The notes under the pieces: model-generated
Told to the model about the DNA's origin: nothing
What the model saw: only the letters and a program-made list of their open reading frames with translations
Databases searched by the model: none
In this document: one piece after another, positions 10,831 to 23,406 of the stretch
Layout of the letters: every line of letters starts with the position of its first letter
How positions within the stretch are numbered: position 1 is the stretch's first letter
Assembly: GCF_001411555.2 (NCBI RefSeq)
Contig: NC_049911.1
Location: forward strand, 7,696,209 to 7,760,208
Direction of reading: 5' to 3'
Origin: Juglans regia
Taxonomy: Eukaryota > Streptophyta > Magnoliopsida > Fagales > Juglandaceae
Length of the DNA: 64,000 nt
Position numbers and translations under genes: made by a program

Positions 10831-10839
10831 TATATATAA
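10831..10839 (+). promoter_or_regulatory. LTR TATA box
   Basis: TATATATAA precedes the leader of the 3' LTR. Equivalent boxes lie at the same relative place in the LTR copy at 13423 (about 13567-13576) and, inverted, near 6890 and 60763-60771. Each is followed by a GC- or CT-rich leader. This makes it the likely core promoter of the LTR. Confidence 0.6.
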
Positions 10840-12107
10840 GTGTGTTTAACATCCTCAACGCTAGTTTATGTGCCGCTCATCCTCCTCTTCATAGGGTCAA
10901 ACGGGAACTCCACTTCACTGCACTAGCAAAGGACCTTGCTGTCAACCACAAGCTCCATCAACAAAGGAGAGCCTCACTTGCAGCCACCCAAACCCCTCGG
11001 TACCACCTGCTACGGCTCACCTGCGACTAACGGAGTGCACCATAACACCCTTAGCTGCTGTGCATCCACGCCAAATCAAGTGCCCCCCACCTCACGGAAA
11101 GCTCTGTTCCCGTACCAAGAAACATAGGAGTGTTTCTCCTCCACATGAGCCTTCAACCTACCCACCCACAGCGCCTGCCGTCGTCCTGTCACCCCCTAGC
11201 CTGCTGCACACCACCTCAGCCTCTCGGTAAACCACCAACCTCCCTCGCTGTATCTCCCTCCTTCGACTGTCCTTCCTCCATTTTTTTCTGTCACATTAGC
11301 TCCCTCTCCCTCATTTCCATTGCTCTCCCTCACTCTCTCTTTCCCCGTGTGCGACACCGTTGGAGAGTCACCACCACCTCTGTCCAACGTCTGTCACGCT
11401 CCCACGGTGCCGCTGCCTCGATTCCTTTTCATTGGTATGTCCCTGTCGTCACTCATGTTATGCCTCTTTTGGTTGTTAGTTATTGTTGTTGATAATAGTT
11501 ACTTAAAAAGAGAATTGTGTGTATCTATGTAACTAGTAGATGAAAGGGGTAATTACCCTTTTGCCCTTTTTGTTCAAAACATCAACTAAAGTTTGTATTT
11601 TTGCAATTGAAACGTGGGCTGCATGTAATTCTTATGTTTAGACTTAAGCACATGTGGGTTTATTTTGTTAAGTTGGTATTTTCAAGAGACTGATATTTTT
11701 ATCGGAATGGTTATTAAATAAATACTGATAAATGTTTTTTGGGATGATCAGTAAGTGCAAAATCTTTTTTTGTTTTTAAATCCTTTTAACGGAATATTTT
11801 ATTATTATTATTATTTAAACAAAAGTATGACTTTCTACTTGTAATGATTTTGATATTGTTATGTTATGTTATTTAGTATTATAAATTATAGTAAGATCTC
11901 AATCGTAAATAGGTTAGAATTTAATGTTTTAGTCGGAGTTACTAAGTTGGACATTGATGAGTTTAGACAGTGATGTTGGTATTTTAAGAATAATGAAAAT
12001 TTTGGGTTTTGAAGAATTAAAAATAGGTTATTTTTGAAGTTTAGGCTTGGATATTGAAATACGAGATGGATCAAAGATTTATGGAAATTTACGTGATTAT
12101 CTTACAG

Positions 12108-12166
12108 GTGACGACTAATTTTGCTCAGCATTGTTGAGGAAGTTTTCGAAAATCTAAGAAGTCCAG
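12108..12166 (+). other. micro-exon-like module in the LTR
   Basis: A 59-nt segment bounded by ATCTTACAG|GTGACG and AAGTCCAG|GTAAGCGGG. Equivalent segments occur at 5557-5615 (-, 59 nt), 31002-31062 (-, 61 nt), 49444-49503 (+, 60 nt) and 59720-59761 (-, 42 nt). Both junctions keep near-consensus splice signals in each copy. Confidence 0.5.
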
Positions 12167-13422
12167 GTAAGCGGGATTCTTATGCTAGATTTGCATAAAA
12201 AGAAATGAACTGAGGTTGGTTTATAAAAATGTGCATTTTGTTTTAAAAAGAAAAGGGGAAAAATAACCTCAGTATATGTTTTGCATTCACTCATGAGATA
12301 TGTATGAAAGAGAAAAAAAAATGCTTTTGACATGAATAGTGTAGACATGAGCAATATTTGACATGTTTCTGAAATGTGCAAAAGAACGAATATGATATCT
12401 GTGAATTTTTCTATATGTGATATGAAATGATTTAGATCTATTTTTTATCAAATGGAAATGATATGATTTTGTTATGTACGTGGTTTGAAATGTTATGGAT
12501 ATGAAAAACTTTTGGCATACTTATCTGTTTCGATTCTGATTCTGGATATGGTTCTGATATGATGATACTGGTTCACGTGATATGGTTGGTACCAACATAA
12601 TATGATATGATATGAGTGCACTCATTTTGGAACAAAATGGTCTTTTATGTGTTCTTTCCTGTGTGCACACTCGAGGTTCCAAGATTGAAAAGGAGACATT
12701 TCACAACATGATACTGTCTGGTTTGGCCATCAGGGATAGCACAACCCTACCACGGGGGTTAAATATGACATATGAAATTATATGATACGATATGACATAA
12801 TAAGATGAAGATGTGTAGTTATGTTATGCCAAAGCGGTTTTTTTTTTAATATGAAAATGGTTTATGAATATGAAAAGATTGAAAAGTCGTTCTGATTTTT
12901 CTGATAACACGTTTCGAGAAGTGCATATGAAAATCAAATGTTTTATTTCTGTATACCAAACTTTCTAAAAATGGCTTATGTTTACATACTAGTATATGTT
13001 CTCTACTTATTGAGTTATGGATAACTCACCTTTTATCTTCATATATTTTCAGATGACATTGATTACCCAGTTGGGGGTCAGGATTAGAAATTGGAGCATG
13101 GTGAAATATGGATTGAAGGTCGAGTCCTATTGTTAGTAGAAGGTTATAACTTGAGTATTTGAAGTACTTTGAGTTGTTTGGACCTATTGACATTTAAAGA
13201 TGTATCGTTTTATTTCGTTGAGATTATTAGAAAATTGTGGACCCCTTTGGTTTATTTTATTTTGCAATGATAATTTATGGAGTTTGTATTATGGTTATTT
13301 GGGAAATATGAGATTGTGTGCTATTTATGAAGAACTTGGAGTTTTAGGTGCTTGGAGAGACAAGTTTGTAAGTGACAGGTAGTAATTGTCCGACCCTTCC
13401 AGGTACGGGGCATTACAAAAGA

Positions 13423-14625
13423 TGTGAGACCCTGCCTGCTGCCAGGCCCAAGCTCGTGGAAAATGCTTCCAGAATTTATGTTGCAAGGGTTCACGCCATC
13501 TTTCCTTTTTCATTCACATCCATCCGTTCCTCCTCTCTAGGTTTTATCTGTTTTCTATTTATAGTTCATATATATGTTAAGCTTTCTCAACCCTAGATTT
13601 ATTTCCTCTATTTCTCTTCACGCATCAGCTAACCAAGCCATTCCGCCATCACTCTCCACTGTGAATCTTTGGCCAGATCTCACCATTGTGCTCAGCCACA
13701 TGAAGCTACTGCCTAGCACCGTCGTAGCCTCTATTGCAAGCCTCAGACTCCTTTGTTTTAGTTTACAAAAAATAGAGCTTTGCTCAGCCACCTTGAGCTG
13801 CTGAAATCATCATCCACCAAGAGCTCCATCACGTTGTGACCCCCACAGAAATTGCCGGCGAGGACTTCCCATCACTCCAGTCCTCCGCACACCGCCTCAA
13901 GTACCCCGGTAAGCTCACGCCATTTCTGGTTGGTGGTTCTTCCCTTTCGGTCTCTCCCTCATTTCTCTCACCGTGTGTCTCTCTCTCACTCTTGCCGTCC
14001 AGCACAGGTAGCCCCGCTGCAGTACACCTCCGTTGCACTCTAGTCACGCCACCGTAGCTGCTCCAGCCCGCCGCGCCTTGCCCCTCCACGCATACACATG
14101 GTTTGTTCGTAAGCTCTAGCCGCTGCACTCCTTCTCTCTATTTTTCTTGTCATGTTATTGATTTTAAATAGTTGTATATATATATATATGTTTATATATA
14201 TATATTCAAAAGCCATTGCATAGTCGGTCTAATGAAAAAAAAAATTCATTATTACCTACGAGTTACAAGTTTCGTTATTGTTTAAACCTTTAATATGTAT
14301 TTGTAAACTCTAAGTTTTCCATGTTTACAAAAATGATTTTTGGTAAGTTAAATTTATTTTTAGTAAAGGTTCTTTTAAACGTAAGTGATAACGTTGTAAT
14401 TTTATCATGACCTAGTTTGTTAAATAGTCTTTATGTATAACTTAAAAAAGAAGTTTCGGTATAATTATGTTATGCAGTATTAAATCTGATAGTTTGTTTT
14501 TCAATAGTAAATAAGTTATGGTTTAATACTTTAGTCAGAGTTTTAGTTGGAATTTTGGGGGGTGTTAACATTTTAGGATTTTGTGAATTTAGGTTTCTGA
14601 GGAATTTAAAGTAAGTTATTTTAAA
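13423..14625 (+). mobile_element. second family A LTR, 3'-truncated
   Basis: Begins TGTGAGACCCTGCCTGCTGCC, a close relative of the LTR start at 10688, only five bases after that LTR ends. A TATA-like CATATATATG lies at 13567-13576, then a C-rich leader with a strong donor-like CCCG|GTAAGC at about 13912. The similarity stops near 14625, before the micro-exon module. An AT microsatellite lies at about 14175-14205. Open frames on both strands in the leader look like composition effects. Confidence 0.8.
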
Positions 14626-16368
14626 AGGCTCTATGGATAATGGATCTTATTAATAGCAATTCCTATCTTTAGGGACTTAAGGATAATACCCAAATTACCT
14701 TAAAGAATTTAGTTATGAAAAAATGAGCTAGGAACATAAAGAAATAAAGGACCCAACCTACTAAGGATGAAGTTTAAAATAAACCAAAGAGACAAGGCCC
14801 AAGGTTAGGCCCAAAGCCCAAAGATGGAGCCTACACCCAAATGGGCCAAAGGCCCAAATAGAAGCTCACAAGCTAGGCCCAAACTGAAAAGACCAAGGTC
14901 CAATGGAGGACAGAAACCTGGCCCAACTAAGTGGGTTGAAGCCCAACAAGACTAAGCCCAAACCAAAGGCCTAGTCCAAATACACCAAGCTCAAGGCCAA
15001 GAGATTATCCAACTTGGAGACCAAGTTTAGGAAACTTGCTCCACACCTCTCACCTTAGGAAATTTCCTAGAAGTCACCAAAGAGACTACTTTGTCACAAA
15101 GTATTACTCTTACAAGATTCCAAGAGACCAAAAATCTGACAATTTGTAAGACAAGACTAAAAATCAATTATACTAGGACGCAATCGGCCACTAAGACATT
15201 CTAGGAAAATTCTTAAAAAATTTAATCTAGACTTATTACAATTGGATTACATAATTAGTTAAGTAACATGTTATTAATTAGACTAAATCATAGTCACATG
15301 AAGCAAGCCATGCCGAAAACACTATGACCCAAACATCCGATTGCGTCCAAATTCCTACATCTATGTTCTTTGTCCAAATTTATTAGAAATATGTGCCACT
15401 AACTTAGCTCTACCATTTGAATTATCTATGAATTTGAAATATGTAAAAGACAATAGGGTGACACAAATGAAGGACTCACCCATGTGACATGCCCACAATA
15501 AGCCTTACTCAGACCAACACACATACCCAATGGTTAATGAAAACTTTTCCCCAAGCTGTAAACATTGTCCCCAAGCAAGTAATAGGAAACTCCTAATGCC
15601 AAGATGTCATTTGGCCCCATGAAGTCAAAGAGTCAAGAAGCAAAGACCAAAAACCACCAAACTACCTCATTCGGCCATATTAGCATCTCTCTTAATCCTA
15701 TAGAGAAAATTGGTTCTTCATCCATATAACCTTAAAAGATAAATCTAGTTGGAGAAATACACCATAAAGAGTCACAATTTTGATGAAACATGGTGGTAAC
15801 TGATTACCACCCAACCAAACTATGAATAGTTTTCTAAAAATTTTGCTTGCATTCCATGCCCCACTAGATCAGAATCATAGCTTCTAAGATTCCCTAGTTG
15901 AATTGAAGAAAACCCATGAGGAAGTTTCTAGTTAACCTAGTCGAAATCACTATGGTAGAAGCACTAGAGAGCAACTGGGTAAACCATGGTAGGAGGCATC
16001 CTTTGAGTGATTGGTCACCCTTTAAGAGCCCCATAAATATAGCCCTTTATACCTCACTTCACCTCACACCATTGCAAGAGAGATTAGTAAAATCTAGAGA
16101 GAGTTTCAAAAGAGATTAAGGAGGAGTTCTAGCCAAGTGCTTACAAGAGGGTCCCAATGCTTGGTAAGTAATTTCCCTCCACATCTTGGTGCATGCATGA
16201 GTAAAATTTGGTCTTTGTCAATATTGAGATAGAAACGCCAAGCATGCATGTTTGGAGTATATGGTTACCAATAGATACCATGCAATGATTAGTCACACTA
16301 TCTCGTGTTCATCATCATTTCTATCTTGAGGTTTTAATGCATTGAGTTAGATGGAATGAAGAAGTTGA
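14626..16368 (+). mobile_element. LTR G, 5' part (interrupted by B1)
   Basis: No coding sequence is visible. About 14750-15010 repeats the GGCCCAA motif many times. A TATA box (ATAAATATA, about 16032-16041) is followed by a short leader and a good donor-like TTG|GTAAGTA at about 16164. The sequence resumes after the B1 insertion at 20861 and runs to a GGGTGTCACA terminus at 22498, which is why I read the whole as one forward LTR. The left boundary is uncertain. The small frame at 15916-16119 overlaps the promoter region and has no recognisable product. Confidence 0.5.
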
Positions 16369-19300
16369 TGTGATGCCCACAAATTCAACTTGGGATCGGA
16401 CGGACATTCGAAGCATCGGGACGTACAACACAAGGTTACTTGCCCTCGTTTATGACATATAAGTTGCAATGTTTCTAACATGCATCTAGCATTATGCAAT
16501 ATTCACAGTAGATAATTTTTTTTTAGCAACACTATGCAATATTCACACTATTTGGCTAGTTTGTTGAGTAACTCTTGTAACTCAACTAACGATGATGAAA
16601 TGCTATCCAAATACCTAACTATGGAGGCTGCACGCTCCATGTTGCGTCTAGGGCGTCTGGTCTACCTCCTCTAGTCTGCCAGTGTCTGCTCCCTACTTTG
16701 ACCTCGACACATCGCCTACCATTTGGGGGGAATGGTAGTTGGGATTACCACGATGAGATTTGATTACAAATCTCAGCAAGTTAACATGAAACTTCCACAT
16801 AGGTTAATGATGCATGCATGGAAGTAAAAGCATAAATGCATAATCAAAGTCGTAAGTAAGCATAACATAACTTGACGTATAACATGGCATAAATGACATA
16901 ACTTGAATTGAACTGAAACTTAGCTTAACGTGACATGACATGTATGTGAACTTAAAACATAACATGGATTAGCAACATAGCTTGAATGTGAACTTGAAAT
17001 ATAACATGGACTTGAAACATAGCATGAACGTCAACATACATAATTTAAACATGAACTTGAACATAACATGAACCTGAGCATAACATAACATAAATGTGAA
17101 CTTGAAACATAATGTGAACATGAACATGACATAACATGAATGTGAACTTGAACATATCCTGACATGAACGTGAACTTGAAACATAGCATGAATGTGAACA
17201 TACATAACATGAATGTGAACTTGAACATAACATGAACCTGAACATAACATGACATAAACATGAACTTGTAGTCTTATCTCATGGGGTTACCATGATTGCG
17301 TAATCTTCTCTCATAGGGTTATCATGATTGCGTATCTTATCTCATGGGGTTACCATGATTGCATAATCTTATCCAATAGAATTAATTAATAAAGTGACCA
17401 TATGGGTGTTACACAGGTCCTCTTGAGCCATGTGTCCTTTTCGATTACCACATCACAACACAGGTATCTATACCAGCTATGAGTGCGTTAATACGTATTC
17501 CACAGTTGTTATGACCCCACATATTCTACGTGTCACAATCGCTCTGTCTCACGTAGTGTATGCTCAATAGTTGTTGTGGCTCCATGCTTCATGCTCCATA
17601 GTTATTGTGGTCCCATGAATTGTTTGTGCCACACTTACTGTGGACACATGTAAAATAAAGTGTGGCTCTATCGGCGTTAGTGCCTAACACGCTCTGGTGA
17701 CCAGATAGTTAGGCACTATTTGCAACCTGTTGATTGTACTTCGCCAATCTAGGGAATTTTACACCTATTTAGACACTCCAGCGTGAACAAAGGAGTTCCA
17801 CTAGAATATTACCCCATCCTAGCACTTAGGGTCGTGATTGACATTAATAACTTAACAAGACTGTTCTCGAGACGGGATGACATGAATACGAAAAGACAGA
17901 AGTTGTGATGTAGCATAACATGACGTGAACATAAGATGACATACCTGAAATATTTTGAGACATAAATGTAATAGATAACATTTCATAACATGTCATACAT
18001 GTAACAGACAATCGTAATATGACATAACATATAACAGATAATATTTTGTAACATGGCATAACATGTAACAGTGAATATTACATGACATGACATATATGTA
18101 ACAAATGATGTACGCAATGTGACATACTTGCAACAGATAGTAACATGAAACAAATTATATTGTGTAATAGATAAGTATTTCATGACAGAATAATTTGTGT
18201 AATAGATAAACATGTGATGACATGGCATGGCATAGCATGACATATATAACAACATACAAACATAAACTGTAGTTCCCTTACCCATCACACATACATAGTG
18301 AAATAGTGATTCTACAAGAATAAAGCGTAAAACATGAGGAACTGAAAATAGTGATTCTAAAAATTAAAAATTAAATCACTAACAATTAGAAGCATGAAAA
18401 CAAGCTAACTTAGAGTAAAATTACCATTTAACCCTCTACATGTGAGAAAATGACCATTTTACCCCTAACTTAAGGATTTCGCATCCTAACTCACTATGGT
18501 CGAAACATCCATAGGATTTTTCCCTTGACTTTTGTCGCACTTCTTCTAATCTCAAAACTCATGATCAAACCAAATTTTTGCAATAAATATCTTCCTATCC
18601 CAATTTTAAAAACATACTTAAAAAATCCAACAAGAACTTACTAATCATCAACCCAAAAAGTTTTAGTAAAAAGATCCAAACTGTTTAACTAAAAACAAAT
18701 CTTTGAATCACAAGTTTGATCATATTCAAAACATCTCCAAGAATTCCAAAAAAAATCAAATCTTACTTCTAACATATTCACAACATCATCTTAAGATCAA
18801 TCATGCTTTAAATCATCAAACAAAAGTCACCAAAATCACAAAATAACACTTGGAGATTTTGGTTTTAAAGTTAGTCCAAAATAGAAACTTTTCTCTCCAC
18901 TAACTTTGATCAATCTCTTGATCTATGGGTTAGACACATGTGATCTTTAAACTAAAATATCACATGGTTTAAAAATGTGTCCAAAAGAAGATCCAACCAT
19001 TAAATTTAAAATCACATTGCTAGAACTCAATAAAACATGGATCTAACCCAAAACATCAAATCTTAGGCCTAACTAAAATCCTCTTGCATTGAGAAATCAT
19101 ATCTTTAAAACCAATACTAAATATCTTCAAAATAACATCCTAACATGTATATAAGAGGCTTAAGATCATCACATAAAAATATCAAAGCCTTTGGAGTAAG
19201 ATTAAACCATGAAATATTCAAACTTTCTCAAAACAAAAACTGTTTTTCCACTTCCAGTTTTCAAGTTTCTATATCTAAGGAAATCTATCATCAAAAGCTT

Positions 19301-20855
19301 TAGTCATGCAATAAAACCTCAATGAAAATTCATAAACACATGCTAACAACACTTCATTAAATTTTTGGACCAGGATTTGTCCATTAGCATGGTCAAAAAT
19401 TTCAAAACATAACATACTCTCCAGTTTCAAGCCCAGAATGACTTTTCCATGGTTAAAAATACTTTTAACCAACCAAATGAGCATGTAATGAGACTAATAA
19501 GATATATACAAAAATCAAACCTAAAGATGAACAACTTTTAGGAATGAGCCATCATGCGAAAATACCTACAAGGTGTAAAAAATCTCCATGCAAAAGGATC
19601 TAGAAATATGCCTGAGAGAGCTCTTTTGAGAGGGAAGTTATGGGCTTGAATGACCCTTGATTGAAGGTGGCTATGTGACATAAAGTGGAGAATAGAGAGG
19701 GACAAGGACTGCCTGCAGCAGCTGTGAGATATGGAGGTTGATGGGGTGGATTTCTCCTTCACATCAAAGCACTATTAGGTACAGCTAATGGCAGTGGATG
19801 GTTTGCAATGTGGGGGAGGAAACTTCTTCAAGAAATTTTGCCAAGGTGACAAAATTCTTGGGCCTTGGTGGGCCTCAACCAAGTGGGCTTCAATTTGGAG
19901 TTTAAAGGGGTTTTGGTTAGGGTTAGAGATGCTATCAAGCCCAAATCCAAGTTTTCTTGGCCTAATCAAATTTCCAAACTTTAAAAGGTTGGATAATGAT
20001 GTCATAGTAAGGATTTGATTAATTAATAGCATGTGAAAGTGATTTAATCAAGTGATTAAAAATAATGCTAGAAATCGGATTAAGAAGAGTTTGGAGGCCA
20101 ACTTTAGGGTTTGGGAAACCGTTTAGGCTTTCGGTTTCAACCAAGCTTTTGGCGTTTCAATTGGATTCCAACCATTTAGGGTTTCGCTAGGATTGAAACC
20201 CTCTTTGGTCTGGCACAATTTGGTTGATTAGATGAAACCAAGTTTTGCTTAGGTGGCATGTTCTCACACCTTGATTTCCTTCACAAATCTATCTAATGGT
20301 TCCTCTTTGTACCAAGTATCTGGTATTATCCACTATGTGTGGCTAAGACCTTACCAAGTGTCTAAATAAAACTTACTCTAACCTAATTTGGACATTCCAC
20401 ACTGTGATTTTGAAAACACTGTACTGGGTGTGCTTATCGAGGTTACCATTCACTCCAAAAGAAATGCGTAATAAACTTATTACTGAAAAATTCTAAATAT
20501 TCATATTAACCTATAGTGAAAATCATTTACCGAAATTCAACCCTAAAGTGCCCCTAAAAATAATTTCACAATTTCGAATAGACGTTTCATCCGAAATTAT
20601 GAAAATTGGCTATTGAGCCATAAAATCCTAAATAATCAACTGAGTCTAATGACATAGACCAAAACACATTTTGACACTTCTAACTACCTCAAATAGTTAA
20701 ACTCATATTTATAGTACCATACTGAGTGATAACACTGACTATGTTGACAAACTAAAACTTGTGCGATTGGTAGATTCGTAAAAACTTATGAGGTTTTCAC
20801 GAGGTTTTTAAAGCCAATAAGAATTCCACTAGTGAATTTCTAGTGGGCTGTTATA
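16369..20855 (-). mobile_element. B1, 4.5-kb coding-free LTR-like element, duplication GTTGA
   Basis: Flanked by a perfect 5-bp duplication GTTGA at 16364-16368 and 20856-20860. Its ends read TGTGATGCCC and GGGCTGTTATA, so the sense strand runs TATAACAGCCCACTAG to GGGCATCACA. It is homologous over its length to B2 (25927, forward) and B3 (40752, forward). It has no PBS, PPT or pol motif, so it is either a solo LTR of a very long-LTR gypsy element or a non-autonomous element. It contains a tandem array of CATGAACGTGAACTTGAA-type units at about 16860-17270. A 33-bp GTGGGGCCACAACAACTGTGG-type array on the sense strand lies at about 17480-17660. An open frame at 19275-19484 has relatives in B2 and B3. 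Confidence 0.85.
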
Positions 20856-20860
20856 GTTGA

Positions 20861-22498
20861 CATCAATTAGGCTTGAATCACTTACAAGTTGCATGCTTAT
20901 GATCACTTGGAATCAGTTTCTTTAAGCACCAATGAGAAGTGGGTGTCATGGCAAAGCCTATGAGAACAACCTCACACAAGGTGTCTTGCCTTGAATAAGC
21001 TACGACCTAAGCCAAGAAATGTCATAAAGTTTAGGTATGGTTAGTTCTCATCAAAGCTAACTCTTACTACACATCTTTTCTTTCAGACAACACCAACCCC
21101 ACGTACTCAAGGAAGTTCTGGATAATGTTTATATGACTTTATATAAAAGCTTCACTCATGTGTAAATGTTGTTTTTTTTATCACAAACTACCTTCACTCA
21201 TGTTTCTATCTAGCATGTGATGATTTTATGAACTTTTACATAACAAGTACTATTTAGGCATGCATATAAGATATGATTAAATGAAGTTTGATTACTCGTT
21301 CAAAGGAAAAGCACATGTCATCCAATATGTTTTGTCATGAGCATAGCATGAAGTTATTTTTGTCATGACCCAATACTAGGATGGGTGAATATTCTAGTGA
21401 AACTTCTTTGTCCACTCTGGGATGATTAAAAATGGATTGGTAACACCTGGGCTGGCGAGGAACAATCAATGAACATCGACTAGGTCCTTTTAAAAGATTT
21501 CAGGGCATTGTCATATGAATATGATGCCTAGCGCTAGTGGGTATCACTATGGATGAATACTCTTGCTATGGTTAATTTGGACTACCTAAGTGTCTAAGTA
21601 TGATCAATGCCTTGAACTAATCCGTGCAGCTTTGATGAGGTTGTCCCAAAACATTGAGCTATGGTAACCAGCAAGTACTCAGGGTGCAAAAAGGGGAGTT
21701 GTGATGTTTCCATATATGAAGAAAGAAAATAAATAAAAAGGAAAGAATAGATGATGAAATGTTCTCTGTAAGAAAATGTGTATATGGGTTGTCTGAAAGA
21801 TGTTGAAGAATTTGGATGGAAAGGCAAGTATTTTCTTTGAATTCTCTCAAACATATTGAGGAATCTCGATGGAAAGCAAATATTTTCCCTACATACCATG
21901 CTAGCAACCCGTTTTTATTATCTGTCATGTCTATGTTATCTTTTTGTATGTTGGTTGCTAACTTACTGAGATTTCAAGGAATCTCACTCTATTATGACCA
22001 AACTACCATTATTTTCAGCATGGTAAAAGTTGTAGTAGGCCTGACCATGGTGATGAACGTGAACCCCTGGTTAATGATGATTGAGGAAGAGATAAACCCA
22101 GACCTCCGACTGGAGTTGATCATGATATTCCTCGAGATGGTCCTCCAAGCTATTCAGCACATCAGAGAGATGCTCTGAAAGTGTTATTTTTTAAAACCCC
22201 CATCAACCACAACTTGAATAAGGACATATATAATCCATTTGTTTATGAGTAGTACGTACTCACCTCATGTTATGAAATTTTTAAATGAGGCATGAAGGAA
22301 AGTTAATGAAGTTTGTTTTTAGTTATTCTGGTGAAAACTTTTCACGTCTTAATTCTGTTGTAATTAATGCAAACTACTAGATTACTCATAAGATGCATTG
22401 CATACTATCTGTCATGAATGGGGATATATAACCATGTGTTTCATGTCCTGATTATCCAAATATCCATCAAATCACAAGTGGAGGTTGGGGGTGTCACA
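20861..22498 (+). mobile_element. LTR G, 3' part
   Basis: Continuation of the LTR interrupted by B1. It includes CATGACCCAATACTAGGATGGG at about 21363, a version of the module also seen in the B and C families, and ends GGGGGTGTCACA at 22498. The frame at 21816-22178 (120 codons) and the overlapping reverse frames show no domain I recognise and sit in LTR sequence. The bases after 22498 do not form a recognisable PBS, so this is a 3' or solo LTR. Confidence 0.5.
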
Positions 22499-22594
22499 TT
22501 CTTGTCGTAAATAATCTATAACAAATGTTTATTTTTCTTGTAGTGTGTATACAAAGATTCGTAGTGTGGTCATTGTTGTGCGAGTAGAGATATA

Positions 22595-23406
22595 TGATGT
22601 TTGGGAATTGGGAAGTATTTGATCAGGAACAGAGGAGTGCATGGCCTGAAACATAGAATAGGCCAAAGTGAATGCACTAAATTTATTTTGGATATTCAAT
22701 TACCGTAAATAATGACAATTTCAATTCCCAATTGCTATAGATAATGATTATTCTGTTAAAAAAATATTTGTTCGATCTTAAGATTTGTAAACCCAGTTTG
22801 TCCTATTTGGAACTAAATACATGATGTGAATGAGAAAAGAGTTGCATGCGATAAATGAAAAAACTTTAGTGCATTGCTAGTGGAGAAAGGATAACGGGCA
22901 ACCAAAGGTGTAGTCAAAAGGAATCCATGTCAGATGAGGAGACTAGATGAAAAATTTAATGAAATGCATTGTATGATGTGAGGTATAAAATCCTGAAATC
23001 ATACTCGGTCTAGATTTACTGTTGATCAAATATTTCTAAAACCAAGTTTCACAGAGAGAAGTCTGGACAAGATACTCCGGTCGGGATGGCGTTATGAACA
23101 ACAAAACCATGCTCCAAAAATAATGTTACCAAATCAGGTCCTCGAAATTGAGCTCTCAGAAGGATTATACAATATTGAGCTTCTCAATCTCTATAAATGG
23201 GTAATTAGGTACGCTCTGTGCACAACTCTCGCTCTCAGATCTTTGTTAATATTAGAAGGGATTATCTTTCTAAATAAAGCATCGAAGGAATCATCGAAAG
23301 CTACATCAACAGTTGTTGAGAATCAACCTCTATCTTTCTCTACAACTTTGTTCTGAATGTCAGTTGTTGAGCATGTGGAAGGAATCACCGAAAGTTGCAT
23401 CAACAA
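22595..23406 (+). mobile_element. Tat-type LTR (probable)
   Basis: Shares several blocks with 52402-52975: AGGAATCCATG.AGATGAGG, ATAATCCTGAAATCATACTCG, CTCTATAAATGGG (TATA box, at 23192 here) and GATTATCTTTCTAA. The end is followed at about 23407 by TTTTGCACCATTTGTGGGA, a decayed form of the tRNA-binding site typical of plant Tat-type gypsy elements. The 5' boundary near 22595 is a guess from TGTTTGGGA. The short frame at 23123-23356 covers the TATA box and is not a gene. Confidence 0.5.

Larger units (their letters stand above)
10688..13417 (+). mobile_element. 3' LTR of the forward chromovirus (family A)
   Basis: Runs from TGTAAGACCC to GGGGCATTACA (2730 bp), directly after the polypurine tract. 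Landmarks in order are a TATATATAA box at 10831-10839, a C-rich leader (about 10860-11430) with a donor-like CTCG|GTAAAC near 11229, and AT-rich sequence. The micro-exon-like module at 12108-12166 follows, then the CACAACCCTACCACGGGGGTT block near 12740, and the end. Open frames in the leader (for example 11130-11492) reflect its C-rich composition and match no family I know. The next five bases, AAAGA, separate it from another LTR start at 13423. Confidence 0.9.

Noticed and set aside
16969..17261. Three reverse frames rich in Cys, Phe and Met
   Set aside because: They arise from a tandem array whose unit is a multiple of three, so all frames remain open.
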